A stretch of 64,000 nucleotides of DNA from Streptomyces sp. LaPpAH-108 (GCF_000373625.1 NZ_KB891997.1:124001-188000), one strand, 5' to 3'; counted from the stretch's first letter, positions 51,824-60,945 are shown. Program-made: numbers and translations. The notes: a model not told the origin generated them from the sequence alone.

Positions 51824-52408
51824 TCAGGCGTGGGTCTTGGCCAGCAGCTCCAGGATCTCCGCCGTGGTGCCGTTCTCGCCCAGGCGCGGGAAGACGCGCT
51901 CGACGCTGTTGGTGTGCGCCTCCGCGTCCGAGTCGGCCATCGCGTCCGTGGCCAGGGTGACGTTGTAGCCCGCCGCGTAGGCGTCACGGGCGGTGGACTC
52001 CACGCCGATGCTGGTGGCGATGCCGGTCAGCACGATCTGCGTGATGCCCCGGCGGCGCAGCTGCACGTCCAGGTCGGTGCCGAACAGCGCGCTCCAGTTG
52101 TGCTTGGTGACCGTGATGTCGCCGTCGTGGCCGGAGAGTTCGTCCACGACGACGTCCCAGCCCTCGGGGAAGGAAAGGCCGCGCGGCTGCCGCTCGGTGC
52201 GGCCGGGCACCGCGTCCGCGCCGTCGGCGGCGAACGAGACGCGGACCAGCACCACCGGCAGCTCACGGGCGCGGAAGGCGTCCGCCAGCTCCACGGAGCG
52301 GGCCACCACGTCGGCGGCGGCGTACGGCTGGGTCTGCATGCCCACGATGCCGCGCTGGAGGTCGATCACGACGAGGGCGGTACGGGGGTCGAGCGTGGTG
52401 ACGGACAT
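51824..52408 (-). CDS. Isochorismatase-fold hydrolase lacking the usual cysteine
   Basis: A 194-residue isochorismatase-family protein. The fold and two catalytic-triad positions are visible: Asp in LVVIDLQRG and Lys in TVTKHNWSALFG. The nucleophile motif TxxCVxxTAxDA reads TSIGVESTARDA, with glycine in place of cysteine, so it should not hydrolyse amides by the normal route. It may be a non-catalytic binding protein, an isochorismatase (which does not need the cysteine) or a different ether hydrolase. It is downstream of a MarR gene in the same direction, which may control it. Confidence 0.85.
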   Translation of the reverse strand: MSVTTLDPRTALVVIDLQRGIVGMQTQPYAAADVVARSVELADAFRARELPVVLVRVSFAADGADAVPGRTERQPRGLSFPEGWDVVVDELSGHDGDITVTKHNWSALFGTDLDVQLRRRGITQIVLTGIATSIGVESTARDAYAAGYNVTLATDAMADSDAEAHTNSVERVFPRLGENGTTAEILELLAKTHA

Positions 52409-52528
52409 GAGGTGATCAGACCTTTCGGGGGGTGAGCCGGCCGCGCGAACGGTCCGGCGGGGTGCTCACCGGCGGACCGGCGGGCGTGAACGGGGCCGGG
52501 GGGTACGGCCCGGCGGGTATGGCCGGTG

Positions 52529-52966
52529 TCACGGGCGCGAGAGCCGTTCCAGCAGGGTCAGCGCCGTGAGCACCGTCTGCCGCTCCTCCTCGGAGAACCG
52601 GTCCTCCAGGGCGCGCGCCAGCCACTCCTCGCGCACCTGCCGGTTGCCCTCCACCCGCGCCTGCCCCGCCTCGGTCAGGGTGACCAGCTGACGGCGGCCG
52701 TCGGCCGGGTCTGGCGTACGGCGGATCAGCCCGTGCTGGTCGAGCGCGGCCAGCGTGGCCGCCATCGACTGCGGTCGTACGCCCTCGGCGGCGGCCAGCG
52801 CGCTCGCGGTGGCCGCGCCGTGCTTGCCGACCAGGGAGAGCGCCGACTCCTGCGGCGGGGTGAGATCGGAGTCCCGTGCCACCTCGCGGATACGGCGCCG
52901 CAGCCTGCTGAACATCACGCGCAGTTCGCGCGCGGCCAGGGCGGCGGAGTCCGAGATGTGGGCCAT
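52529..52966 (-). CDS. MarR-family transcriptional regulator
   Basis: A 145-residue winged-helix repressor. The dimerisation helices (SAALAARELRVMFSRLRRRI) precede the recognition region (TPPQESALSLVGKHG; VRPQSMAATLAALDQHGLIRR) and the wing TPDPADGRRQLVTLT. The ATG at 52964-52966 is chosen because the MarR fold begins there. A palindrome (53018-53033) just upstream is a likely autoregulatory operator. Target genes may include the downstream isochorismatase-fold gene and the divergent alcohol dehydrogenase. Confidence 0.9.
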   Translation of the reverse strand: MAHISDSAALAARELRVMFSRLRRRIREVARDSDLTPPQESALSLVGKHGAATASALAAAEGVRPQSMAATLAALDQHGLIRRTPDPADGRRQLVTLTEAGQARVEGNRQVREEWLARALEDRFSEEERQTVLTALTLLERLSRP

Positions 52967-53017
52967 GGCGTCACCGTAGACACCGACAGGGAGAACTGTC
53001 CAGCTCAGGCTGTTCAG

Positions 53018-53033
53018 TTTTACCTGTGTAAAA
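53018..53033. promoter_or_regulatory. Palindromic operator candidate for MarR
   Basis: TTTTAC-CTGT-GTAAAA is a perfect 6-bp inverted repeat with a 4-bp spacer, 52-67 bp upstream of the MarR start, in the divergent promoter region shared with the alcohol dehydrogenase. Its AT richness and symmetry fit a MarR site. Confidence 0.55.
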
Positions 53034-53171
53034 GACGCGGGGGTGCGGAGCGAGAGCGGGGGTGTGACGGCGGTCCGGGCGCCCGACCCCACTCGGCGCG
53101 CGTGATCCCGGGCGAACTGGTCTGCTGGAACGGCAGGGTTCCCACCCCCGAGCCGTACTCCGGAGACACGC

Positions 53172-54203
53172 ATGAGCACGTATCGAGTCGCGCAGGTCAC
53201 CGCCCCCGGCGGGACGTTCGAGCTGGTCGAGCGGGAGGTGCCGCATCCGGGGCCCGGCGAGGTACGGATCGCCGTGGAGGCGTGCGGGGTCTGCCACAGC
53301 GACGCCCTGTTCGTGACCGGCGCCGCGCCCGGCATCACCTTCCCCGAGGTCGCCGGACACGAGATCGCCGGGCGTGTCGAGGAACTGGGCGAAGGCGCCC
53401 TCGGCCGGGGCTGGAAGGTCGGTGACCGGGTGGCGGTCGGCTGGTTCGGCGGCAGCTGCGGCTACTGCACGCCCTGCCGCCGGGGCGACTTCATCGCGTG
53501 CGTCCGCCTGAAGGTGCCCGGCTGGGCCTACGACGGCGGCTTCGCGGAGAAGGTGATCGTGCCGGTCGACGCGCTGGCCCGCATCCCCGACGGTCTGGAC
53601 GCCTCCGCCGCCGGACCCATGGCCTGTGCGGGCGTGACCACCTTCAACGGGCTGCGGCGCAGCGTCGCCCGCGCGGGCGACCGGGTCGCCGTCCTCGGCC
53701 TCGGCGGACTCGGTCACCTCGGCGTGCAGTTCGCGGCGGCGATGGGCTTCGAGACGATCGCCATCGCCCGGGGCGCCGAAAAGGCCGGATTCGCCAAGGA
53801 GTTGGGTGCGCACCACTACATCGACAGCACGTCCGGCGCCCCGGTCGCCGAGGCGCTGCAGAACCTCGGCGGCGCCAAGGTCGTCCTCGCCACCGCCGGG
53901 AACTCCGCGGCGATGTCCGCCACGGTGGACGGCCTCACCCCGCGCGGCGAACTCGTCATCATCGGGGTCTCGCCCGAACCGCTGGACATCACCCCGCTCC
54001 AGCTCATCAGCGGCGTCCGCGAGGTCAAGGGCCACCCCTCCGGCACCTCCCAGGAGGTGCAGGACACCATGAACTTCGCCGTCCTGCACGGCATCCGCCC
54101 GATGACCGAGACCGTCCCGCTGGACGACGTGGAGGCGGCGTACCAGAAGATGCTGTCGGGGCGGGCCCGGTTCCGGATGGTGCTGGAGACGGCGACGGGC
54201 TGA
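53172..54203 (+). CDS. Zinc-dependent alcohol dehydrogenase (MDR family)
   Basis: A 343-residue zinc alcohol dehydrogenase. Catalytic-zinc ligands are in CGVCHSD and the GHE motif; the structural-zinc cysteines are CGYCTPCRRGDFIAC. The NAD(P) motif GLGGLGHLG is near residue 177. It probably oxidises alcohols or reduces aldehydes. GGAGACACGC precedes the ATG. It is divergent from the MarR gene, whose operator-like palindrome could also regulate it. Confidence 0.93.
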   Translation: MSTYRVAQVTAPGGTFELVEREVPHPGPGEVRIAVEACGVCHSDALFVTGAAPGITFPEVAGHEIAGRVEELGEGALGRGWKVGDRVAVGWFGGSCGYCTPCRRGDFIACVRLKVPGWAYDGGFAEKVIVPVDALARIPDGLDASAAGPMACAGVTTFNGLRRSVARAGDRVAVLGLGGLGHLGVQFAAAMGFETIAIARGAEKAGFAKELGAHHYIDSTSGAPVAEALQNLGGAKVVLATAGNSAAMSATVDGLTPRGELVIIGVSPEPLDITPLQLISGVREVKGHPSGTSQEVQDTMNFAVLHGIRPMTETVPLDDVEAAYQKMLSGRARFRMVLETATG

Positions 54204-54942
54204 GGGGGCGGGGGGCCTCCGGCGGGGATTCGGCTCGGCTGGGCTGAGCGGGGGCCTCCGGCCGGGGGGTTCGGTTCGGACCGGCTGAGCGGCGGTGTCG
54301 GGTGGGGCGGTCGGGTCCGGCCGACCGGCGGTGGCCCTGGCTGCGCGGTCGGGCTCGCCGAGTGAAGAGGTCCGGCGCGGTGGCGCCTGGCGCCGTCGGC
54401 GACGGGACCGGGGTGGGCGAGGGGCTGGGGCGGGCGAGGGGCTGGGGGCCGGCGGACGGACGGCTCTCCGGCAGAGCGACGGTGACGGGTGCCGGTGCCG
54501 GTGCCGGTGCCGGTGCCGGTGCCGATGGCGGCGGCGGCGGTGCCGATGGCGGTGGCGGCGACGGGGCCGGTGGTCCGGCGGGAGGCCGGGGCGAGTCACC
54601 GGCGTCGGCCGAGCGGCGCGTGGTCGCGGGCGTCGGGAGAGGCCACGGGTGCCCGTTCGGTGCCCGACCCGCGCCGAGGCGGCCCGCCGGTGTGGGCCCG
54701 CCGGTGTGGGCCCGCCGGTGTGGGTCAGCCGGTGTGGCGTCGTCGCCCCGGCCGGTGCCGGGCCGCGAACCTGGCCGCGTGTCCCGCCGTCCGCAGCACC
54801 GAGCGGAGCGCACCCGCACCCGCGCCGGAGACATGGCCCGGCCTCGCCGCTTCGTGCCGGGGCGGGCGGGGGCCGTAGGACGCGCGGGCCGAGAACGACC
54901 AGGAGAGGCGGGAGCCGACCTGGGCGTGCGCGCCCCTCGTGC
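54204..54942. repeat. GC-rich repeat-filled non-coding stretch
   Basis: This 739-bp region has no gene I can support, although several frames stay open by chance in very GC-rich DNA. It contains six perfect tandem copies of GTGCCG (54489-54524), four 14-bp tandem copies of GCCCGCCGGTGTGG (54682-54737, the last with two mismatches) and two imperfect 45-bp repeats around 54210-54300. The 14-bp period is not a multiple of three, which argues against coding function. Confidence 0.7.
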
Positions 54943-55308
54943 CTACTCGTCCCATGCCTGGATCAGGATCTGCTCGGAGATCCTGCCGTCCCGCAGGGTG
55001 ATCATCGACTCGGCGTAGACCCGGTCGCCGTTGGCGTACTCGCAGGACTCGGTGAACGCCGCGTGGTCGCCGTCGATGACGCACTGGCCGAGCCGGTGGA
55101 TCATGTCGCGGCTGTAGATGTCGTCGAGCATCTCCCTGATCTCGCCCCGGCCGCGCAGCACCTTGGGGTGGCTCGGCTGGGCGTCGCGGTCGATGACGCG
55201 TATCTCCGCGTCGTCCTCGTACAGGTTCAGGAGCGAGTCGCCGGTGTCGGACTCGATGCTCTCGCGCAGGGTGTCGGTGGTGAACGCGGGGTTTTTCGTG
55301 CTGCCCAT
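54943..55308 (-). CDS. SnoaL-like / NTF2-fold protein
   Basis: A 121-residue protein of the NTF2-like cone fold: helix TTDTLRESIESDTGDSLLNL, then YEDDAEIRVIDRDAQP, GRGEIREMLDDIYSRD and strands HAAFTESCEYANGDRV and ITLRDGRISEQILIQAWDE. Members include small isomerases, cyclases and binding proteins; no catalytic residues can be assigned. AAGGAGG precedes the ATG. It stands alone between the repeat region and a divergent small secreted-protein gene. Confidence 0.82.
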   Translation of the reverse strand: MGSTKNPAFTTDTLRESIESDTGDSLLNLYEDDAEIRVIDRDAQPSHPKVLRGRGEIREMLDDIYSRDMIHRLGQCVIDGDHAAFTESCEYANGDRVYAESMITLRDGRISEQILIQAWDE

Positions 55309-55479
55309 GGTGGCCTCCTTCGGACGCTCGCGGCCCGGCGGGGAGCGGGACCGCACGGTCCACCTTTCGAGGCTCCCCCGCCCCGGCGGCCACGGCAAGC
55401 GCAGCAGCCGGGCTCCACCTGTCGGGTGAGGAGCGGCCGGTGCCCGTGTCCGGGGCGGGGCGCGCGCGTTGCAGAGAGC

Positions 55480-55782
55480 ATGATCTCAACACGACGTATC
55501 GTCGCCGCGGTCGGTCTCGCCGTCGGCGTCACGGGCCTGGCCGCACCGCTCGCGAGCGCGGCCGACGCGAGCGCCGCGGGCACCGGGCAGATCAACCCGA
55601 TGACCACGCTGGACACCCTCGCCGTCAGCGACATCCCCGCGGAGCACCGCGCCGAGGTCCCCGGCGTCAGCGAGCAGCTGCGCGGCCTGAACCAGCTCAG
55701 CGACATGAACCGGCTCAGCGAACTCCACCAGCTGACCGATCTGGCGGCACCGGCGCTGGGTGTGCTCCCGGCGCTCGGCTGA
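55480..55782 (+). CDS. Small secreted protein
   Basis: A 100-residue protein with a clear signal peptide (RRIVAAVGLAVGVTGLAAPL, cleavage near ASAA). The mature part of about 70 residues has no cysteine and contains near-repeats (LRGLNQLSDMNRLSELHQL) that would form an amphipathic helix, then a hydrophobic end (APALGVLPALG). I do not recognise a family. The ATG at 55480 is the natural start of the signal. It may be a small surface protein of the hypha, which is inference. Confidence 0.7.
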   Translation: MISTRRIVAAVGLAVGVTGLAAPLASAADASAAGTGQINPMTTLDTLAVSDIPAEHRAEVPGVSEQLRGLNQLSDMNRLSELHQLTDLAAPALGVLPALG

Positions 55783-55889
55783 CCGCAGGACCGACGCTCC
55801 CCGGACCGGGCCGTCAAGGCCCGGTCCGACGTATGTCCGTGGCGTAGGGTCGGCAGCGAAGGTACGTACAAGGGAAGAGGGGCCAGGTC

Positions 55890-56978
55890 ATGGCGCAGGA
55901 AGTACGCGGCGTAGTCGCACCGGGCAAGGACCAGCCGGTGCGCGTCGAGACGATCGTGATCCCCGATCCCGGGCCCGGCGAAGCCGTCGTACGCATCCAG
56001 GCCTGCGGGGTCTGTCACACCGATCTGCACTACAAGCAGGGCGGCATCAACGACGACTTCCCCTTCCTGCTGGGCCACGAGGCCGCGGGTGTGGTCGAGT
56101 CGGTCGGCGAGGGGGTCACCGATGTGGCGCCGGGTGACTTCGTGGTCCTCAACTGGCGTGCGGTGTGCGGCAATTGCCGGGCCTGTCTGCGCGGGCGCCC
56201 GTGGTACTGCTTCAACACCCACAACGCCAAGCAGAAGATGACGCTCGCTTCGACCGGGCAGGAGCTGACCCCGGCCCTCGGCATCGGCGCCTTCGCGGAG
56301 AAGACGCTCGTCGCCGCCGGGCAGTGCACCAAGGTCGACCCGGCCGTCTCCCCGGCGGTCGCCGGACTGCTCGGCTGCGGTGTGATGGCGGGCATCGGCG
56401 CCGCGATCAACACCGGCAACGTGGGCCGGGGCGACTCGGTCGCCGTCATCGGCTGCGGTGGCGTGGGCGACGCGGCCATCGCGGGTGCGCGCCTTGCCGG
56501 GGCGGGCAAGATCATCGCCGTCGACATCGACGACCGCAAGCTGGCGAAGGCCCGCGAACTGGGCGCTACCGACACCGTCAACTCCCGTGAGACCGACGCG
56601 GTCGAGGCGATCCGCGGGCTGACCGGCGGCTTCGGCGCCGATGTGGTGATCGACGCGGTCGGCCGCCCCGAGACCTACCAGCAGGCCTTCTACGCCCGCG
56701 ACTTGGCGGGCACCGTCGTCCTGGTCGGCGTCCCCACGCCCGAGATGAAGCTCGACCTGCCCCTGCTCGACGTGTTCGGCCGCGGCGGCTCCCTCAAGTC
56801 GTCCTGGTACGGCGACTGTCTGCCCTCCCGGGACTTCCCGATGCTCATCGACCTGCACCTCCAGGGCCGTCTTCCGCTGGACGCGTTCGTCACCGAGACG
56901 ATCCAGATCGACGAGGTGGAGAAGGCGTTCGAGCGGATGCACGAGGGCGACGTGCTGCGTTCGGTGGTGGTGCTCTGA
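55890..56978 (+). CDS. mscR: S-(hydroxymethyl)mycothiol dehydrogenase (MscR-like)
   Basis: A 362-residue class III-type zinc alcohol dehydrogenase. Zinc ligands: CGVCHTD, GHEAAGVV and CGNCRACLRGRPWYC; NAD motif GCGGVGDAAIAG near residue 193. The specific segment AKQKMTLASTGQELTPALGIG is typical of actinobacterial mycothiol-dependent formaldehyde dehydrogenases, which oxidise the formaldehyde-mycothiol adduct and also reduce S-nitrosomycothiol. It overlaps the next gene by one base (TGATG), giving a formaldehyde/nitric-oxide detoxification operon. GGGAAGAGGGG lies upstream of the ATG. Confidence 0.9.
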   Translation: MAQEVRGVVAPGKDQPVRVETIVIPDPGPGEAVVRIQACGVCHTDLHYKQGGINDDFPFLLGHEAAGVVESVGEGVTDVAPGDFVVLNWRAVCGNCRACLRGRPWYCFNTHNAKQKMTLASTGQELTPALGIGAFAEKTLVAAGQCTKVDPAVSPAVAGLLGCGVMAGIGAAINTGNVGRGDSVAVIGCGGVGDAAIAGARLAGAGKIIAVDIDDRKLAKARELGATDTVNSRETDAVEAIRGLTGGFGADVVIDAVGRPETYQQAFYARDLAGTVVLVGVPTPEMKLDLPLLDVFGRGGSLKSSWYGDCLPSRDFPMLIDLHLQGRLPLDAFVTETIQIDEVEKAFERMHEGDVLRSVVVL

Positions 56979-57607
56979 TGACCGCCCGCATCGAACGCCT
57001 CGTCACCTCCGGCCAGTTCACGCTCGACGGCGGCACCTGGGACGTCGAGAACAACGTCTGGATCGTCGGCGACGACCACGAGGCCATCGTGATCGACCCG
57101 GCCCATGACGCCGAGGCCATCGCCCGCGCGGTCGGCGACCGGCGGCTGACCGCCATCATCTGCACCCACGCCCACAACGACCACGTCAACGCGGCCCCCG
57201 CCCTCGCGGACCTCACCGGCGCCGTCATCTGGCTGCACCCGGACGACCTTCCGCTGTGGAAGCTCACCCACCCCGACCGCGACCCCGACGCCAACCTCGC
57301 GGACGGCCTGGTCATGGAGGCCGCCGGAGCCGACCTCACCGTCCTGCACACCCCGGGCCACGCCCCCGGCGCCGTCTGCCTCTACGACCCCGGCCTCGGC
57401 ACCGTCTTCACCGGCGACACCCTCTTCCAGGGCGGCCCCGGCGCCACCGGCCGCTCCTACTCCCACTTCCCCACCATCATCGACTCCCTCCGCGACAAGG
57501 TCCTCACCCTCCCCCCGGAGACCAAGGTCCTCACCGGCCACGGCGAACCGACCACCATCGGCGCGGAGGCCCCCCACCTGGAGGAGTGGATCGAACGCGG
57601 CCACTGA
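56978..57607 (+). CDS. Metallo-beta-lactamase-fold hydrolase, MscR partner
   Basis: A 209-residue metallo-beta-lactamase-fold protein of the glyoxalase II type. Metal ligands are visible in CTHAHNDHV (HxHxDH), HTPGHAPG, TGDTLF and TGHGEPT. Its start overlaps the MscR stop, and this gene order is conserved in actinobacteria, so it probably hydrolyses the S-formyl-mycothiol product to formate and mycothiol. A strong terminator follows. The role is inferred from context; the fold is certain. Confidence 0.9.
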   Translation: MTARIERLVTSGQFTLDGGTWDVENNVWIVGDDHEAIVIDPAHDAEAIARAVGDRRLTAIICTHAHNDHVNAAPALADLTGAVIWLHPDDLPLWKLTHPDRDPDANLADGLVMEAAGADLTVLHTPGHAPGAVCLYDPGLGTVFTGDTLFQGGPGATGRSYSHFPTIIDSLRDKVLTLPPETKVLTGHGEPTTIGAEAPHLEEWIERGH

Positions 57608-57624
57608 TCCCCCCCCCCGACACG

Positions 57625-57672
57625 CGGGCAGGGGCGACCGGTTTCTCAACCGGCCGCCCCTGCCCGTTTTTT
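57625..57672 (+). terminator. Strong intrinsic terminator
   Basis: A 19-bp stem with one mismatch (57625-57643 with 57648-57666, TCTC loop) is followed by six T residues (57667-57672). It ends the mscR operon and lies next to the stop of the convergent acyltransferase gene. It is the clearest rho-independent terminator in the window. Confidence 0.92.
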
Positions 57673-57680
57673 CTTCCGCC

Positions 57681-58844
57681 CTACGCCCGCACGGACGCGA
57701 CCAACGCTTTCCAGGACCTGTTCCGCTTGAAGGGCAACTCGAAGACCCGGGCGAACACCCACGCCCCCAGCACCGAGACCGGCAGGGCCACGCCGAGCGT
57801 GAACCAGAAGGTGGGCAGTCCGCGGCCCACGAAGTGCGGGGCCACGCGGTGGATCACGGCCATGACGATCGGCAGATGGATCAGATAGAGGCTGTACGAG
57901 AAGTCACCGAGACTCCGCAACGGCCGCGTGGTCAGGAACCGTACGAGCACGGCGGGCCTGCCGGTGGCCACCGCGATGATCAGCATCGTCATGGCGGGAG
58001 CGACGGCCAGATCCACCCAGAAGTAGTGGTTCACCGTCCACACGGAACCCCGCACGACGCCCACCACCAGCACGGGCAGGGCGGCCAGCACGGCGAACCA
58101 TCCCCATGGCAGACGCCGCACCCGCTCCGACGCGACGACGACTCCCGCCCCCACCATGCCCGCGACGAACACGGGCGCGAGATGCGCGGTGAGCCCGTTG
58201 GCACCCTCGACCGGGTTCGCACCGGGCGCCAGCATCCCCCAGGCGATCACCGGAATCGTCACCCCCGCGACGAGCAGCGCCGCCCCGAACTTCCGCCGGA
58301 CGAACAGGAAGAGCGGAAACAGCAGATACAGCTCGCTCTCCACGCCGATCGACCAGAACGCGCCGTTCGGTGTGGGCGCGGTGACCATGTCCTGAAGGAC
58401 GAGGCCGTACACGAGGATCGACTTCGCGGTGGGGAGCCCGTAGTGCGAGGGCGACACCACCCACCAGGCGATGACCAGACTCATGGCGAGCGCCGCCCAG
58501 TACGGAGGCAGAATCCGCCACGCCCGCCGCCGCAGAAACCGGCCGACCCCGCCGGTCCGCCACCCGTGCCGCGCCGGAGCGATCGCCAGCGAGAAACCGG
58601 ACAACACCAGAAAGAACACGACAGCCAGCCGCCCGAACATCAACCCGTCCAGCCAACCGGGCGCCGTACTACGGGGATAACCGGGAAACGTGTACAACCA
58701 GCAGTGGAACAGCACCACATAGAGAGCCGCCAGCCCCCGCAGCCCATCGAGCCCCAGCACCGGCCGAGGGCCGGGAGCCTCGCGCTTCGGCTGTTCCGCC
58801 GGGGCGGCCACGTCGAGATTTCCGCCGCCGACCGGGCGGCTCAC
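57681..58844 (-). CDS. Membrane acyltransferase family 3 protein
   Basis: A 387-residue acyltransferase-3 protein with about ten helices. The family motif LDGLRGLAALYVVLFHCW holds the conserved catalytic-type histidine, and SLGDFSYSLYLIHLPIV is the typical C-terminal signature. It probably adds an acetyl or other acyl group to a sugar or lipid at the membrane. The start is uncertain: GTG at 58842-58844 gives a short hydrophilic lead-in, and no good ribosome site is present. It converges on the mscR operon and is divergent from the SDR gene. Confidence 0.87.
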   Translation of the reverse strand: MSRPVGGGNLDVAAPAEQPKREAPGPRPVLGLDGLRGLAALYVVLFHCWLYTFPGYPRSTAPGWLDGLMFGRLAVVFFLVLSGFSLAIAPARHGWRTGGVGRFLRRRAWRILPPYWAALAMSLVIAWWVVSPSHYGLPTAKSILVYGLVLQDMVTAPTPNGAFWSIGVESELYLLFPLFLFVRRKFGAALLVAGVTIPVIAWGMLAPGANPVEGANGLTAHLAPVFVAGMVGAGVVVASERVRRLPWGWFAVLAALPVLVVGVVRGSVWTVNHYFWVDLAVAPAMTMLIIAVATGRPAVLVRFLTTRPLRSLGDFSYSLYLIHLPIVMAVIHRVAPHFVGRGLPTFWFTLGVALPVSVLGAWVFARVFELPFKRNRSWKALVASVRA

Positions 58845-58996
58845 ATCCCATAAAATCGCTCGACCTCTTCTCCGGATACCGAGCGGCACGGCGCCGCCCC
58901 GCAACGAGTGGTACGTGATGCCAGGCCGGGCAGTTCACCGCATATGGCTCGGTACGACCTCTGTCGCGGCGCGGTTCGCTGGCCTACCGTCGGGCC

Positions 58997-59785
58997 ATGG
59001 TCGACGCAACTCGCTTTGCTGGGCACGGAGTTCTTGTCACCGGGGCCGCTCGGGGGATCGGGGCCGCGGTCGCCCGGCGGATCGCCGAGGAGGGCGGGCG
59101 GGTCCTGGTCACCGACCGGGATGGGGAGGAGGCCGAGCGGGCGGCGGCGGGACTGCGGGAAAAGGGGCTGGACGCACGGGCGTTGGCGTGCGACGTGGGG
59201 GAGCGGCGGTCGGTCGAGGCCGCTGTCGCCTGCGCCGTGGACGCCTTCGGGGCGTTGGACGTGCTGGTGAACTGTGCCGCACGGTCGTCGCCGGACCCGG
59301 AGTTGTTCGAGGACGGGCTCGACGAGGTGTGGGACGGGGACCTCGATGTCACGTTGACCGGGGTGTACCGGTGTTGCCGGGCCGCGTTGCCGCAGCTGGC
59401 CGCTTCCGGGCGGGGAGCCGTCGTCAGTGTGGGGTCGGTCAATGGGACGCAGGACTTCGGAGGGCATGCCTACAGCGCCGCCAAGGCGGGGCTGGCCTCG
59501 CTGACGCGGACTCTCGCCGGGCACGCCGCCGCGCGGGGGGTGCGGGTGAACCTGGTCGTGCCGGGGACGGTGCGGACGTCGGCGTGGGAGGGGCGCGACG
59601 AGGATCTGGCGGCGGTGCGGGGGCTCTATCCGCTCGGGCGGATCGGGGAGCCGGAGGACGTGGCCGCGGCCGTGGCCTTTCTCGCCTCGCGTGATGCCGC
59701 CTGGATCACCGGCACCGCCCTCGTGGTGGACGGTGGACTCACCGCCGTGCACACCGGGTTCCACGCGGCACTGCACGGGCGATGA
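58997..59785 (+). CDS. Short-chain dehydrogenase/reductase (SDR)
   Basis: A 262-residue classical SDR. The NAD(P) motif is TGAARGIG, the structural NCAA stands for NNAG, the catalytic Ser is in VSVGSVNG and Tyr-Lys in YSAAK. The C-terminal TGTALVVDGGLT is typical. TACCGT at 58985-58990 ends six bases before the ATG, so the message is probably leaderless. Codon choice has slightly more T and G-ending codons than neighbours. Substrate unknown. Confidence 0.92.
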   Translation: MVDATRFAGHGVLVTGAARGIGAAVARRIAEEGGRVLVTDRDGEEAERAAAGLREKGLDARALACDVGERRSVEAAVACAVDAFGALDVLVNCAARSSPDPELFEDGLDEVWDGDLDVTLTGVYRCCRAALPQLAASGRGAVVSVGSVNGTQDFGGHAYSAAKAGLASLTRTLAGHAAARGVRVNLVVPGTVRTSAWEGRDEDLAAVRGLYPLGRIGEPEDVAAAVAFLASRDAAWITGTALVVDGGLTAVHTGFHAALHGR

Positions 59786-59932
59786 CCGACGGCGATGACC
59801 GACAGACGGTGAAGTTCACCGTTTCGTCACAGCATGACCGGAACCACAACCGTCCGGCCCGGGGGCGGGTCTAGTAGGCGACGGATGCCGTAGGGCAGAA
59901 GAGAGAAACGGGAGAGGGGAAGGGGTCGGACC

Positions 59933-60628
59933 ATGGGGGACACACGCAGACGAGGTGCCGCTCTGCTCGGCGTCACCGCGCTGGCGGCGCCGCTGGCGCT
60001 CGTCGTCACCGCCGCACCGGCGCAGGCCGCGAGTTGCAGCACGAAGGCGGGGCCGTACCAGAAGAAGGTGGAGAAGTTCCTCGGCCGACCGGTCGACGGC
60101 AAGCAGTCCAGCGCCGACTGCTCGGCCATCCGCGCCTTCCAGAGCAAGCACGGCATCACCCCCACCATCGGCTACGCGGGCCCGGTGACCTGGGGCGTCA
60201 TGGACCTCATGAACAAGCAGAAGGCCGTGGGGAAGAAGCCGAACAAGGCGGGCAAGTGCCCGGTGAACAAGGGCCGTATCGCCTGTGTGAACCTCACGCT
60301 CCAGCTCAGCTGGATCCAGGACGGCAAGAAGCTGGTCTACGGCCCCGTACCGGTGCGCACCGGACGCGATCACTACGAGACCCGCACCGGGCTGAAGAAG
60401 ATCTACTGGCGGGACATCGACCACGTCTCCACTATCTACGACGTGCCGATGCCCTACAGCCAGTTCTTCGACGGCGGTCAGGCCTTCCACTCCGTCGGCC
60501 TCAGCATGTGGAACCCGCCCGGCTCCCACGGCTGTGTGAACATGACCACGAAGGACGCCAAGAAGTACTGGTCGCTGCTCAAGAACGGCGACGACGTGTT
60601 CGTGTACGGCCGCAAGCCGGGCACCTGA
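59933..60628 (+). CDS. Secreted L,D-transpeptidase with peptidoglycan-binding domain
   Basis: A 231-residue exported protein. After the signal peptide (about 1-32) is a peptidoglycan-binding-like domain (GRPVDGKQSSADCSAIRAFQ, about 50-90) and a YkuD L,D-transpeptidase domain (from about 105) with the active-site motif HSVGLSMWNPPGSHGCVNM containing the nucleophilic cysteine. It would form 3-3 cross-links or attach proteins to peptidoglycan. GGGGAAGGGGTCGG precedes the ATG. Confidence 0.9.
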   Translation: MGDTRRRGAALLGVTALAAPLALVVTAAPAQAASCSTKAGPYQKKVEKFLGRPVDGKQSSADCSAIRAFQSKHGITPTIGYAGPVTWGVMDLMNKQKAVGKKPNKAGKCPVNKGRIACVNLTLQLSWIQDGKKLVYGPVPVRTGRDHYETRTGLKKIYWRDIDHVSTIYDVPMPYSQFFDGGQAFHSVGLSMWNPPGSHGCVNMTTKDAKKYWSLLKNGDDVFVYGRKPGT

Positions 60629-60759
60629 GAAGCGGGCCGGGGGCGCCCGTTCGCCCCCGAACTCCGCCCGGGTCACGGCCCATTGACGTGATGAGCAACA
60701 CGGTCCGAAATGTCCGTATCGAGCGCACTTGCTCACACCGTCTTCACGAGGACCGGCAT

Positions 60760-60945
60760 ATGCTTCACACCATGTCCACCACTGCTGACACCGCCTGCCA
60801 GCGGTCGGCCGCGGAGGTCAACGAGGAGATCCGGGCCCTGTGGCGCCGCTCGGGCGGGATACTCACCACCGAGCAGCGCGCGGAGTACCAGCGCCTCGTC
60901 CTGGAGTGGGCCTCCGCGACACCGCAGCCGCGCCGCCCGTCCTGA
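60760..60945 (+). CDS. Small hypothetical protein
   Basis: A 61-residue, probably helical protein (SAAEVNEEIRALWRRSGGIL then TTEQRAEYQRLVLEWASA). No domain is recognised. GAGGA lies seven bases before ATG 60760; an ATG at 60772 is the alternative. Codon bias supports coding. It is transcribed toward the convergent S1 protease gene. Function unknown. Confidence 0.65.
   Translation: MLHTMSTTADTACQRSAAEVNEEIRALWRRSGGILTTEQRAEYQRLVLEWASATPQPRRPS

Noticed and set aside
54302..55018. Long open frames (238 and more residues) across the GC-rich repeat region.
   Set aside because: They are built of low-complexity Gly/Ala/Arg/Pro, have no ribosome site or homology, and pass through 14-bp repeats that would change frame between copies.
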